Positions 21,581 through 35,000 of a stretch of 64,000 nucleotides of DNA are shown here, one piece after another; within the stretch, counting starts at the first letter, position 1, and each line of letters starts with the position of its first letter. The notes beneath the pieces were generated by a model. The model was not told the DNA's origin, made no database searches, and was given only the letters and a program-made list of their open reading frames with translations. Both the position numbers and the translations under genes were made by a program. This DNA is from Hippasteria phrygiana (Eukaryota; Echinodermata; Asteroidea; Valvatida; Goniasteridae): assembly GCA_037893225.1 (NCBI GenBank), contig JAZGUH010000112.1:2108001-2172000 (forward strand), given 5' to 3'.

Positions 21581-22989
21581 TTTCAGCACTGATAATAGAT
21601 GGGATGAAAAAGTCTGCCAGTGAAATGTTAATTCATTATGCACAACTTGAACTGCATTGAACAATGTAGCAAACGAGACAAAGCTTTTAGCAAATTATTT
21701 TGTTTTTCTTTTAAGATATGAATGAGACATTTTTTGTGACTTCACAATATGCCATCAGAAACTTACATCAAAGCGCCAGTCATCTGGGCTCCTGTAGGGT
21801 GCTAGGGCAGGCTTTCTTGCATGTGCTCCCTTGTATGTGTTGGAGACAATTAAACAGTCGAAAAACTGATCGAACAGGTTGACAAACTTCACTGTGGATG
21901 TTGTACCAACCTTCCGATGTGACTCGAACGCGTTGGCAACTGTGCTACTTAACACCTGTAGAAAAAAAGATAAAAAATGAAACGCTCCAAAATAATTGCT
22001 GCAAATCATTCTTGCTGACAATACATTTTCTTAAGGCCAAACAAAAAACGGGTCTGCTTCCGGTTACCCTACCTACCCTATTTTAAAGGCCCAACCCTAT
22101 TTTTGTTTTCAGGAAAAAAGTAAAACAAAAACAAAAAACATAGATGCTGTAAATACAATGTAGTACCTTTTAAACCCTGACTACATGTAGACAGCTACAT
22201 ATGCTCAGCACACAAAAAAATGGCAAAGAAAATTTCCTTCCTACCTATCTACCCTATTTTCAAATGCCATGTAATCAGAAACAGCTTGTGCGATGCATCA
22301 ATCCAAACCTGGCTTTTCTTCTTTCCAGGTTACTAGTCATTTAATTTAGCAGTGCTTGAACTCAATCCATGGAAGCAAACAACTTGGCAAAAGACTTGCA
22401 AAAGAATTGTGGAAAAAGAGTTTGCATATAATTATAAAATGAACACAATGTTTACCTGAGCTGCCATGTATACACGCATTCTCAATGCTGGGGTCAAGTG
22501 CAGATGCTCGTGGCTGATCTTATGAAGGCGCCGTAAACCAGGGGAGCACCTGTCGAAACCAGTATCCCACTCATAAAGCTGCACCAGCTGAGTCCATGTC
22601 ACCAGTTGTTTGTTAAACTATAAGTAAAAGGAAAATACATGTACACAAACAATAAATATCTGAAAAATCATCGAAATCCTGTACCTGTTTCAGGAGTACT
22701 CTGATCTGCATGCAGCCGGTAAAATTTGCGGTTAGGAGATGCCCCATCTGAAATCAGTGCTCGAACCTTGAATCCAGCTGTCTCCAAAAACATGATAGCT
22801 TCATACATGCAGAGGTACAGCTGATCACTTGTCACGCCAGTGCTAGGTTAGTACCCCATAGGTGCATGGAGTGATGAGAAAAAGCCTCGTACCATTAATA
22901 CTAGAACATGTGTGGCGATCTCCGGCTCAGTGACACCTCGGCACCTTCTCTCAAATTCTGCGACCTCATTAGCAATAGTAGTAGAGAAA

Positions 22990-23208
22990 AGAGAGTACTG
23001 CCCCACCCCCGTTTTCCCTCCTCTCTCTCCCTCTCTCTTTCCTCTTTTTTCCCCCCAAAATTTTAAAAATCAAAATGAGAAAATCGCCAGATTCTAAAAA
23101 AGGGAAAAACAATTTAAAAAAAAAAATTTAAAAAGTATATAAAATTTTGGGGCCAAAAAAATTAAATATTTTTATTTTTTTAAATAAAATAAACATCTAT
23201 TATAAAGG
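22990..23208. repeat. CT-rich then A-rich low complexity
   Basis: CT-rich run (about 23,010-23,055) followed by A/T-rich sequence leading into the Polinton fragment. No gene. Confidence 0.6.
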
Positions 23209-23598
23209 ATGGAAAACCGAATGATACCCGCAACGGGTTACACCCGTTGGACAAAAAACGATCTGAAAAAGTATATCGATAAATATGCCATTACGTTGGG
23301 CCCACCAACCGGACGCAATGGTACGTTCATCAGACTAGACTATATATCGGTCATAAAAAAGAATGAGGCGCTTTATACAAATTTGCGGTTTAAGTCTAAA
23401 GAATTATTAGAAAATTTAATCACAGATAAACACATCCCGCTGGGTGATCCTACCGGGAGAAGGGGTCGGTACATTAAAAAAGATTTTGAATCTGCCATAC
23501 GGCGATATTATAAAAACCCGACGAAGAACTTGCCCCCTTGGCTTTTAACGAAACAACTCCGAGGCCATTCAGAAATCATTTGCGTAATTATGAGATGA
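23209..23598 (+). pseudogene. SAP/HeH-like repeat region of Polinton polymerase ORF
   Basis: Two repeats of about 40 residues: LKKYIDKYAITLGPPTGRNG and ELLENLITDKHIPLGDPTGR, each followed by a lysine-rich segment. The pattern L-x2-hydrophobic...LG-x-P-(S/T)-G-(R/K)-x-G resembles HeH/SAP DNA-binding helix modules. A third copy lies at about 24,979-25,080 (ELLTLVEDEGIKLGKPSGKR). Confidence 0.6.
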
Positions 23599-25440
23599 AT
23601 ATCGATAGAATTCTCGTAGATCCTCTAGCATTTTTTTACGAAAACAAGCTTAAAATCATAGACGAGTTGAAAGGCGCACTAAACGAATTTAGAAGCTTTA
23701 AATTTCAACTCGCGTTTAAAGTTACGTTGAGAAAGTATAATCACGTAAACGACACTTTTACCGAAGAAACGAGTGTTTTTTTCGGGCTTCAATCGATCGT
23801 ATTAAACGAAGGCGAAATCGAAAACCAAGTACAAGAACAGATAGATATCATAATCGAAAAAATAGAAAAATTTCAAACAAACGGAAGCGGTTGGGTAATT
23901 CACGATATAAAGGCGCTCTATATCAACGTTTCTAATTACCAACCATTAAGAGGCAATTCTTACATTCCACTATACCCCCTCACATAATCCATAAAAAGGC
24001 AGTCGTCAATGTTAAAAACGAAGATCAGGAGTGTATCAGATGGTCGTTGAGAGCCGCCTTAGGATTATTTACTCCCTCTGTCAAAGAATCAATTAAAAAC
24101 AACCCCAACTATACTATTCACTACGAAAAGAATTCTATCTTCGAAGAAGATGATGGATTAGATTTTAAGAACGTAGCGTTTCCAACCCCCATCACGGATA
24201 TTGACAAGATCGAAAAACAAAATAATCTCGCCATTAACGTTTTTGGTTATGAAAATACAATTTTCCCGCTGAGAATAACTACTCAACGAAAACCGGTCAT
24301 AAATCTGTTGTTATTTTCTAAAGGAGACAATAATCATTATTGTTGGATAAAAAACCTAAGCCGTTTACTGTCCAACGAAACTAAACACAACGGACGCAAA
24401 TATTTTTGTACGTGGTGCCTGCAACATTTTAGTAGGCAAGATATTGTAGACAGACACGAGATAGATTGTAGGGGTGTTAGCCAAACCCCGGCTTTAGCGG
24501 TATTACCCGACTCAACCAACAACATTCTAAAGCTTAAAAACTTTAACAATAGACAACCTATACCTTTTACTATATACGCGGACTTTGAAAGTATCTTATT
24601 ACCATTACAAATCTCAACGGATGAAGATGCGCAGACTAAAAAGACTCATGAACATAAAGCATGCGGCTACGCTTATATCATAATCGGACCCGACGGTCAA
24701 GTTTTAGGCGAGCCCAAGACTTATAGAGGGACGGACGCAACATCGCATTTCTTAGATAATTTATTAGACGAAAAAGACAAAATCAACGAAATATTCGAGA
24801 ATCCCAAACCCATGATTTTTACGCCCGAAGACGAGTTAGCTCATAACGACGCTAAAAATTGTTGGATTTGCGAGTACCCCTTTAACTATAAAACAAATAC
24901 TTGCGAATGCGAATGTCCGGAACAAATTGGATCAGAATTTGATTGCGAATCTAAATACTACAATCTAGACATAAAAACTCCGAAAGAACTACTAACACTC
25001 GTCGAAGATGAAGGAATAAAATTGGGAAAACCTAGTGGAAAAAGAGGCCAGCACCTTAAAAAAGACTTGCTACGCGCCATATGGTACATCCTAAACCTAG
25101 AAGATTTCAAAGAGCCGATGTAGACGACGACGGTAGAAACAACCCGAAAAGTAAACATCCTCCAATATTCTGTGGAATATGTGACAGAGAGATTTGCGCG
25201 TTTAGAAAAGTAAGAGATCATTGTCACATCACTGGCAACTACAGAGGAGCGGCACACGTGTGCTGTAACTTGAAATTACAGATAAAACCCGGTAAAACGC
25301 CAATCCCAGTCATTATTCATAATTTAGAAAATTACGACGCTCATTTGATTATGCAGAGTATTCCGGAAACCAACGGAAAACTAAAGTGTAGGCCCTATAA
25401 ACATGTTGAGGATCCCAAATGGTGGGTCACGATAAAATAA
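23209..25440 (+). pseudogene. Polinton/Maverick-type DNA polymerase B fragment
   Basis: Successive plus-strand ORFs in three frames (23,209-23,598; 23,538-23,987; 24,047-25,123; 25,081-25,440) together match the N-terminal half of the protein-primed family-B polymerases of Polinton/Maverick elements. Visible: YNPLRG-like block (NYQPLRGNSYIPL), NVKNEDQECIRW, Exo I motif YADFES (about 24,574-24,591), a cysteine-rich zinc region ending VRDHCHITGNYRGAAH, and Exo II NLENYDAHL (about 25,322). The polymerase domain itself is missing. Frameshifts occur near 23,590, 23,970 and 25,110. Polintons are virus-like; this is a dead fragment. It ends just before a long G-tract. Confidence 0.8.
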
Positions 25441-25517
25441 TTCGGGTTAAAAGAGCGTTCAAAAATCAGATAAGAAGCAAAATAAACATCGAAACAAAAA
25501 GGCAACAAATTATAATG

Positions 25518-25541
25518 TTGGGGGGGGGGGGGGGGGGGGGG
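25518..25541. repeat. G homopolymer, about 22 bases
   Basis: Long G run separating the Polinton fragment from the COX15 promoter region. Length likely unreliable. Confidence 0.8.
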
Positions 25542-25549
25542 TGGGGACG

Positions 25550-25851
25550 CAATCGACGTTAAACTCTGCTCGACTTGATGTTTGGCCTGCTAGTTTCGAG
25601 TATAGTAGCACAGCGCCACCAATTGACAATACATGAAGACGCTGGGTAATGGTATCTGAAACCCTGACGTATTCAGTGATAATGCGCGAATATAAGGATG
25701 ATAGTGTGCTGTCGATCGAAAACATGTTTTGTTCACACGCGTACTGTCAATGTCATGTCGTGTCGTCTGTCTGCACACTGGTGTGGTGCGCAATTGTTAC
25801 AGAACACTGACAAGAAACAGTTGTTTTTTCAAACGTAAACAAAGAATTAAA
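25550..25851 (+). promoter_or_regulatory. Presumed COX15 promoter and 5' UTR
   Basis: About 300 bases between the G-tract ending the Polinton fragment and the COX15 ATG. Not part of the inverted repeat, so the left-arm copy of COX15 lacks this sequence. No TATA box or clear initiator seen. The call is by position only. Confidence 0.4.
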
Positions 25852-26007
25852 ATGGCGCTGGGGGCTGCTTGGAGGAGTTCCTTAAGGTTAAGCTGCGGTC
25901 AGCAGTTCCTGAGTGCAAGTCAAGTTTCATCGTCAGCCATGCTTTTCTGTAGTCGACTTCCTCATGCGTGTCGACTTGGCTTACAAAGTGGAATGCAACT
26001 TGTAACT
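25852..26007 (+). CDS. COX15: COX15 exon 1 (mitochondrial presequence)
   Basis: ATG at 25,852 in context attaaaATGG. It encodes 52 residues with Arg, Ser and Leu but no Asp/Glu, typical of a matrix-targeting leader. The donor is GTGAGT at 26,008, phase 0. The inverted-repeat breakpoint falls at 25,886 inside this exon. This is the least conserved part of the protein, so the call depends on its position, its phase and the leader composition. Confidence 0.75.
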
Positions 26008-29000
26008 GTGAGTTAACTTTGTTTTTATCGCAGTGGCTATTTTTACGGCAGCCGTAACGCGACTTTCAAATGCTAATGTTACGTATATCTGATTTTTTTA
26101 ACTGCCCATCATTTTTTTTAATACTTGGCCTTATTTTTATTGACCAATCTTTTCCATTAATTATGACTAATAAAAATGTCTCTAACTTTAACCCATGATT
26201 TAACTACATTTCTAGTTTTTACTCTAACAGGCGGGTCACCCAACATACATGTAACAACACACAGTATTGATAGTGGCATGGAAGGTTGTCAAATGCAAGT
26301 TTTTTTTGCAAGGGTTACAAGTTTTAAATGCACCGAGAAAGAGCCGATGTTTTCCATTGGTTGGATCGAAGCCTGGTAAAAAAAAAGGGCCAATGACGTT
26401 GTTTGACACATCGAGTTTGGCAATCTTGGCCATATCATTTTACCCTGTATGTCGTGTTGATGACATGGAACTTGCATTGAACTTGTAAATAGTTGTAATA
26501 AAGTGCCTTTTCATGCAAATGAAAATTTTTGTAAATAATGAAAATGTTCAGCAGTAGCTTTCGGGGCAGATGAGATGTGGATGCAAATAACACATTCATT
26601 CTCATGGCCTTTAGTTTTGAAGGTTTGCATGATGAGGTAAATGTACATGTATACAGTACAATATGTACATGTTATGTACATGAAGGTTTGTTCCCCATGT
26701 GGATATTCAATTTCAATTCCATTTTATTTCCACACGGTGTTCTTAAACCTTCAATGTATATGGGTCATTCCATAAATTAGGGGGCCATTCCATAAATTAG
26801 GGGGCCAACTTGTGACATGCACATTTAATTAGGCCCTAAATTCATAAAACACCTTTTATGTTTAAAAAAAACTTTTTTAATTTGTTATATTTAAGAATTA
26901 CCTTAAAAATGGTGGTATGTAAGTTCTTTTTAGGAGGGTAGGAATCATATACACCCTCAAAATATCTTCATTCATGGAAAATTAAGGGTTTCACACGTAA
27001 AAGGGGACACCAAAATGCTTTCAATCACATCCTAGAATGTTTTTTATGCAATTGTTGTGTTTACTTTAGATAACCTGGTCAATTTTATGATAAAAACTCA
27101 ATTGATTAGTCAATCAGTGGCCCCATCTCATTTTTTTGGCACAAAAACAAAGTTCCCCCGTGTAAATAAGTTAGTGGGGACACCAAAGTTGTGTTGCCAG
27201 ATATTTCAAATTCTGAAACAAGTTGTCAAAATTTTACTTAATTAGTGCATGTTAAAAACCAGCATCCAGATTAAATTTTAGCAAGAAATGTCCACAAATT
27301 AAGCCTGTCAAATATTTTTAATATGGGGGGGGGGGGGGGGGGGCACCAAAGGGGTCTGTCAAAATTTGTGACCCGCTCTGGAAAAAGGTATATTATGTCG
27401 CAAAATATGAATAATGAGTTTTATGTATGTTTGGAAAGCCTGTAATGTCAGTTTTCATTTGGTACATGATAGAGCTCCAAAAACCTTTCCGTTCTGGAGA
27501 TATCGCGTTTTTGCATATGAATTAGTTCTATGGAGTTCAAATTGCACAACAGAGAAAACAGGCTTTGTAATAGCTAGTTCTAATACAATGCAATGGAACA
27601 GTGCACTCTAAAAAGGTTATTTTTTCACTTTATTTTCTGAAATCAACATTGTTGTGCACCAAACCTAAAACTTTAGGTATTTAAGATGTCATTAAAGACA
27701 AAAAGCAAAGAATGAAATTTAACGAAAAATTTCACCCTCTCAACTTTGAAAGGGCCATTACATGTAAATGCATAGCGCGACTTATATCACCTTTTTCTGG
27801 AGCGGGTCACATTTAGAATGACCATATTTTTCTTGTTTCCTTAAATTCTCTGTACAAACTTTCAAATACTTTGAAACGAAGTACAAGCTTAAACTAGTCA
27901 TCAAAATTGAACAGATATATTAATGGAGGATACGCTCAATAGTAATGTTCACCGTCTAAAAAAATTTAGGGGACACCAAAGTTTACACGCTGAATATATT
28001 TTTGCCAAACCTCTCATGTTAAGAAAATATCAAATTATTTATGAAATGTGAGTTTTACTTCCTTTACAATGGTGTGTTATCAATCATTTTAGTTTATAAA
28101 TAACCAAGTTAACCCTTAAAAAAGAAGGGAAAATCACACGTTTAAATGCTGTGTTTCAGTGTCACAACTTTTGTGACTAAAAAGTGATAATTTTAGGTTA
28201 TTTTAAACCAAAATTGGGACAATTGTCATGATGCAAATTTTGTTGGTTTTTATTTAGGGCACACTGATGTTAGTTACACAATAGAAACACTGAAATGAAT
28301 GTGAACTATAAACCATACATAACAAATCCGCCAAAAAAGTACCGGTATAGGAATGTACATTTTTACCATTGGCCCCCATATTTATGGAATGACCCACACA
28401 GCCTACATTTGTACATTGTACGTAACTCTTGTATTAGTATTTATTTCAACAATATTTTGGTCAAAAATTTGACTTTCAAATTCTTACCTGCTTGTTCAGT
28501 TAGAACCATGCATCTCAGTTTGCTCTTTTCCATTTACATGTACATGTGTACGTGTGTATGTACCTTTTTCATTCATTAACCCTAACCTTCCCAAATCCTC
28601 CAAAATCCTCTTTGCAAAATGGAGGAATATGGAGGATTGAGGGCACTTGGAAGTTGATGCATCGGAGGATTTTGCAGGATTGAGGTTACTAGGGGTTTTT
28701 GCCCCTGCAGGAATATGGAGGATCCAGGTTATCAGGCTCAATGTGATACATGAGGATTTTGGAGGATTCAGGTTACTAGGGGTATGCAAAAAAACCCTGG
28801 AGGATTTTGGAGGATTCATGCTATGGTCCCCATAAGAGGATTTTGGAGGATTCAGGTTATATTGAGTTTTAAAACTTTGAAATCAGAGGATGTTGGAGGA
28901 TTCAGGTTACATGGGGGGAAAATGATGTAGGGAGTTAGGGTTAACCCTAATAACCATCCCTAACCTGCCAAAATCAAACACCACATTGTGTTGAATTTTG

Positions 29001-32000
29001 TGTGATTGGGTACTGTAGAGCCTTGGCACCATCACTTTGCATGGGACTTGATGCCCTGATTTTGTCTAAGTACAAAGAATGTGCCATTGGTTTACTACAC
29101 AGTGTTGGAGTTTGTGTGGTTAGGGAAGGATTCTAGTAAAAAGGCTTGGGCTGTTAGGGTTAATCCTGTTCCCCCTTCCACTATCTGATTGTTCAGGTTA
29201 AAAACAAGATAAAATGGAACTTTTCATCGGCAACATGCTCCCAAACCAGGCTATGAAATCTTCACTTTCCTCAAGTGTTTCATGTTGTGTGTTTGTCTTC
29301 ACCATGGTTTTACCCCAAATGTGTCAGAACCTGTGGATTGTGCTAGGATGTTGCTGATGAATTGCTCTTTCTGTCCATGTTGATATTTTGTCGGGATCTA
29401 TTCACAATATATCAGTACTTTGGGGTGCAAGTCGAGCCACTAAACAAACCAGAAGGGACACTTTCTAGGTAACTAATTTTCAGAATGAACAAAGAAAATT
29501 GGCATGAATGGGATTTGAACCTGTGACCTGCAAATTACTAACCATGCCATCTGTAAGTTATTCTAGTACGAGGTGCGATCAGAAAGTTCCGAGACTGCGC
29601 CTATCACAAGCAAAAACCGTGTGTGATTTAAATCTGGCTGCCATCCCCTTCAAAGTAGTCCCCTTGTGCAGCGATACACCGCTCCCAGCGCTCCAGCCAT
29701 GCTTAGAACACTCCCTGGAAATCCCACGATTTTCGCTGGATCTCCTCCACAGTGTCAAAACGGCGACCTTTCAGCTTGAACTTCATTTTGGGGAGCAGAA
29801 AGAAGTCGCAGGGAACCAAATCCGGTGAGTAGGGGGGGGGGGGGGGAGCGACGATTGTGTTGTTGCGGGTGAGAAACTTGCGAATTTTCAATGCTCTGTG
29901 AGCGGGCGCGTTGTCATGTTTGAGCACCCAATTTCCAGCACGCCACAGTTCAGGCCGTCTGCGCCGAAAGTTCTCCCACAGACGTCTCAGAACGGTGCAG
30001 TAGAACTCAGCATTGACAGTCTGACCCAGGGGGAGGAATTCATGGTGCACAACCTCACAAATGTCAAAGAAAACGATGATCATGCTCTTGGTTGCACTCC
30101 TGACCTGACGCGCCTTCTTCGGTCCTGGAGACTGCGGGCTCTTCCACTGCAAAGACTGCTGTTTGGTCTCTGGGTCGTAGCCGCAGACCCCACTCTCGTC
30201 ACCGCTGATGATCCTCGACGTGAAGTTTGGGTCATCCAGGGCCTGTTGACGGAGATCCTCGCAGACTTTGACACGGTGCTGCTTCTGCTCAAGTTTCAGG
30301 TCGATGGTGAAATCGCAAATGCGATTGTTCCTCTTTTGTTTATACATGTACACTAACTTTTTCGGAAGGCCTCCCATATGTTTTGTACTCGATTTTCAAT
30401 TGTGGACGTTTGGTCAAACGTGGACCCTTTGTCTACGCCCTAACTCTTTTGTCCTAGGTCCACGATTGCCGGTATATACATACTCACATTACTGTGCTGT
30501 GCTCCGTTCATTCGCAACACGAACAGTCTCGGAACTTTTTGATCGCACCTCGTATTTGTATACAAACGTACATGTACACTGTGATAATGAAGCATTACCG
30601 TAGCTAATCACAAGTGTAATGTGTTTACAAGTCTTACCGTGCCCAAGTTATAATTTTTATAACCTGCTGATATTTGTCATTATTTAACATTTAATTTAGC
30701 ATTTTTCAAATATTCACTGGATCACAGATAGTCAGATATTTTTATTCACGCAGGCCAGTCATACTGCATCATCCACGTTAAACGTTTCTAAGAGATTTGG
30801 GATTTTCACCCAGCTGAGCCAATTCTTCAAAATCTCACAGCTTTCTAGATTGCATACTCAGTCATCAAAGGTAAGTGTCAGTCTGTCCGAGTCAACATTG
30901 ATAATAAATAAGCAAAGGTCAAATTATTGCAAGTGTATGGTACTTGTACATGTATTGCAAATTTGACACCATTTGAGCAATTTCACTGCAATAGGGATAA
31001 AACTGAAAAAATTTAAACAAGCAGATGCAAGCCTACATGTATGTAATACCAATTTCCGTCTGTCCGTCCATCCGGCAGGCCACCCGTCCACATACAGATT
31101 AAAATTTAAAATGTTTGCATCTACATGTAGCTAGTTTAGTCTAAACATGCAGTTTATCATGTCTACAGCTGTTAGACTCATTGCATTACAGTAAATTTTA
31201 CATGGGTGTCCTTAAAAAAGTATACCCATTTTTAAATTCATATTTTCGCAAAACTACTGAATATTTCAGAAAAAGACAGATGTCTGCGGAAAGGGTAGAA
31301 TGTCCTCTGTCCAATGGTATAAGGTTCATTATGTCATTGCCATGGATGACTGAACAAACAAGACAGTTATGAAAGGTACTGAAATCAGCACTGTGACAAG
31401 TTGAGTGGCAAAGCTCAGGCAGGTGTTTTTAAGGACATTCTTTTGCCGTTTGAACACATTGGAAAAGTGATGACAGGGGCGATGAATCAATTTTTCTGAT
31501 CCCTTTCTTTTTGTGTTACACTTACCTGACAAATTTGAGGTGCTGTGCCCTCCACATGGCCACCATTCCTGTTAATGCATAGCTGGCATCTTTGTTTCAT
31601 GTCTCTTAGTTTTACTGCCTGCCTGATCATCCTATGGTCTTGGCGGAGATGATTAACTTCTTCCACTATTCGGGCTCTTAACTTCTGAATGTTAGTTGGG
31701 AGTGTGATAAACACTTTGTCTTTTAACCCTAACCCCCTAGACCCTTTTTGCTAGGAACCATCCTCAATCCTCCAAAATCCTCCGACTACCCTGCCCCAAA
31801 AAATGCATTTATCCTCAATCCTCCAAAATCCTCATGTGCTTTAAACACCGTTCATCCTCAATCCTCCAAAATCCTCTGCTTGAAACACCATTCATCCTCA
31901 ATCCTCCAAAATCCTCTTTTAAAAAAAATATTATTTATCCTCAATCCTCCAAAAATCCTCCTTGCTTGAAACACCATTCATCCTCAATCCTCCAAAATCC

Positions 32001-35000
32001 CCTTTTTAAAAAATACCATTCATCCAAAATCCTCAAAAAAAACCCAAAACTGCAAGGAGGATTTTGGAGGACTGAGGTGGGTTAGGGTTAAGTGACCTCA
32101 TAAGAAGAAGTCACAAGGTGTCAGATCTTGTGATCTTGGAGGCCATTCAACTTGGTGGTGTACTGCAATCACCCTGTTACCAAAAAGCTCTGCTAGACGA
32201 TGCCTCACAGCAACAAGTCTGTGTGGTGGGGCTCCGTCCTGAGCCCACCAATCCCGTCTGAAGGCTCCATGTCGCTGTCTAGGGAAGATCTGCTTTGCCA
32301 CACAAGTAAACAACTTGTCACTGTCTTGTTTGTTCAGTCATCCATGGTAATGACATAATGAACCTTATATCATTGGACAGAGGACATTCTACCCTTTCCA
32401 CAGACATTTGTCTTTTTCTGAAATATTTTGTAGTTTTCTGATAATATAAATTTAATTGTGGGTATACTTTTTTTAAGGACACCCTGTATAATTGTTTTTT
32501 ATTATTTACGTCATCTTTAATGAGGGTAAACTCCGATCAGTGCACAGCACTGATTTTCATGGAGGCCCTCAATGTACAAATACAGTAATAATAAAAACAA
32601 AACATACATCATACATAGCTATATAAGAAAGACATCATGACACAAGCTATATAAGAATATGAGATTAAATAAAGATAAATAGAAATCAAAAGGTAAAAAT
32701 ATTAACCCTAACCTACCTAAATCCATCAAAATCCAAACCCTGTTTTGGAGGATTTTGGCGGATTCAGGATACCTCCATATTGAAAACTGGGGGATTTTGA
32801 TGGATTGAGGATTGTAAGCCTGGCGGGACTGCAGGATTTTGATGGATTCAGGATACCTCCATATTGAGCAGTCACCAAAACCAACTTTTTGTGCATGACA
32901 AAATAGGTGGATTTTGGCAGATTTAGGATATTTTCTAGTAAAGTTACCCAAGGGGTTAGGGTTAAATATAATTACTATATTACAAATTATTTGAATTAAA
33001 CATTTTAACTATTAAAGTTTTTAAATATTTAATTGTCACATCCCAGTATGCATCCCAGTGTGTAATGTACATTTATAACAGTCTGCAATGGCGGCTTTGC
33101 CATTCTAGTTTTATGTTTGGATTGCATTTAGCATATATTGTGGACAACAAATCTGTATGATTTATTAAATTAGCTCCGAATATTTTGTAAAATAATATTT
33201 TTGAACACGGGAGGACTTTTTTGTGTGATTTCTCCAACGTTAGCGACATAACGTATGATTTGAATTAATGTTAATTTGAATGTTCAGCTCTGACCCTATG
33301 TGTTTAAAAAGGCAGGTACTTTTGAAGTGATTTCCAACAGTTTAGAGGACAATTGGTGTTAGTACCCTTAAATGTCCTTTTTGGGTAACATTAGTTACGA
33401 CCAATAAATTGAATGTTCAGAAAACAGGAGTCATTCTTTGTGTCTCTTGGCATGCTTGGTAGGCCTCACCACGATTTTGTGTCGTGGCAGTTTTGCCTTA
33501 GATTGGTCAATAGTCTTTAAAGCTGTGAGGGATGAAAGTGACGTGACAGTCAAAAAATGTAACGTTAGTGACGGAATTGCCCATTTGTTTATGTGTACAC
33601 ATGCATATGGCTTTGCTTTTGTTCCCATCAGGGCCAGCAGAGAATTCAACAAGTCACTCGACGTTTTCAGAGCAATGGGGTAGCTGATGCACAAAATGTA
33701 GTTCCGAAGGGCCAATCCATCCCACCGCATGCCCAGAAGATCGTGGGTTGGTGGTTAATGGGCTGCTGTGGCATGGTGGTAGGGGCTGTGGTACTGGGTG
33801 GAGTGACAAGGTAAAAAGCAGTGTGGTACTAAACAACCTATCATTATTACATAGTTTAACCCCTTTGCGTACGGAAGACGTCCTATGCTGCAAAAAAACA
33901 GTGCCACCAGGCCGGATGACGCCATTTGCCGCTGTTTGTGCAGTTTCAATCCATTGTTGGATTATTGTGTGTGTTACGCTTGACTGCACAAACACATTGT
34001 GGTCGTTTCGCTTGGCTGCCAGAGCCGCCGCGACACCCCAACGCCTCCCGTAAAAAAACGTACTCAAGGGGTTAAGGAGGGACAGGTGATTTTAGCTTAC
34101 CTGCAATCTCGGCCAAAATGCTTGGGCCACGTGACGATAAACATACCCTCCCCCGCATCCCCCGCTCCCACACAATGTTGTAATCTCAAGCTGGGGCGCA
34201 TCCCGCGCAACGAGAGCCAACATTGACCGGGGGAAGGGGGAAAATGGGCCCAACGAGATTTGGCCGGGATTGTAGGTATTGAAAGGTGATCAGCTGACTG
34301 ATGGCGTATCCAGGTTTTGGATGCAAGTGGGGTAATTTTTTTTCTCCAAAAGTGGTAACGCCAAAATATTGTGGTGGCGCATTCAGTAGCTTTAAACAAC
34401 ATGCCAATAAAATACAAGAGAATTGGTTGGGTTACTCTTCTTTTTGGTCTTTAAACATTGGCAAAACATTTTTTTGTGGGGGAGAGGGGTAACTTCCTTT
34501 CAAACTGACTCCCCCGCCCCCCACACACCGATTGGAAGTCAGTTGGTTGACCTGAACTACCTGAGAGAAATGATTTCCCGTCTGCTAAAAACAGCACTTA
34601 TTGTACATCATATCAGTGTTACTAATTCAAATACATGTCTACCGAACAGCAAAGGAAATGTCGTATAAATACAAGATATCAACAGATATATTTTGTAACG
34701 TAGGGCCAACACAAGTATGACTGGGGATATCTGAGTAAAGTCATTTCCTTTCTGTCATCATCGCCACAGTCCGGTGAATTTTTTGCGCATGTTTGCCTTT
34801 GGGGCTGATCATGTGATGGTCATGTTTGAGTGTGTGCATATCAATACCTTGTGTGGCCACCATGAGAGATGACCACAGCTACACATCTCCTGTACATGGA
34901 GTGAACAAGGCGGACGTTGATAAAGGCCATTGGGATCTGTGCCCATACCCTCAGGAAGTCTGCACTCAGTTCAGCTGCAGTTGTCGGCCTTGGCCGCACT

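Larger units (their letters stand above)
20546..22995 (-). pseudogene. P-element/THAP9-like transposase relic (5 exon-like blocks)
   Basis: Minus-strand blocks in order: about 22,995-22,685 (VRGFFSSLHAP, then FLETAGFKVRALISDGASPN, the catalytic-core aspartate region), 22,617-22,456 (LVTWTQLVQLYEWDTGF...LTPALRMRVYMAAQ), 21,955-21,767 (VLSSTVANAFESH...KFVNLFDQFFDCL...YRSPDDWRF), 21,394-21,262 (FLGFLKEWDEEV...MCLSKETVEGIQIT) and 20,742-20,546 (YLLSEKFPQDPLEEYFSKQR). These are hallmark segments of P-element-type transposases such as THAP9. Splice sites look intact, but an in-frame TAA at 22,848-22,850 breaks the first block and no THAP domain is found upstream. Domesticated gene or transposon remnant; the stop favours a remnant. 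Confidence 0.75.
26008..33631. other. COX15 intron 1, transposon-filled
   Basis: 7.6 kb. Contains the GGGTCATTCC element, mariner, long-TIR IS630/Tc1 element and four TTAA MITEs listed separately. No host coding sequence found between exons 1 and 2. Confidence 0.7.

Noticed and set aside
25729..25851. Upstream ATG extending COX15 by 41 codons
   Set aside because: The extension contains several cysteines and does not look like a targeting peptide. The ATG at 25,852 begins a good mitochondrial leader.
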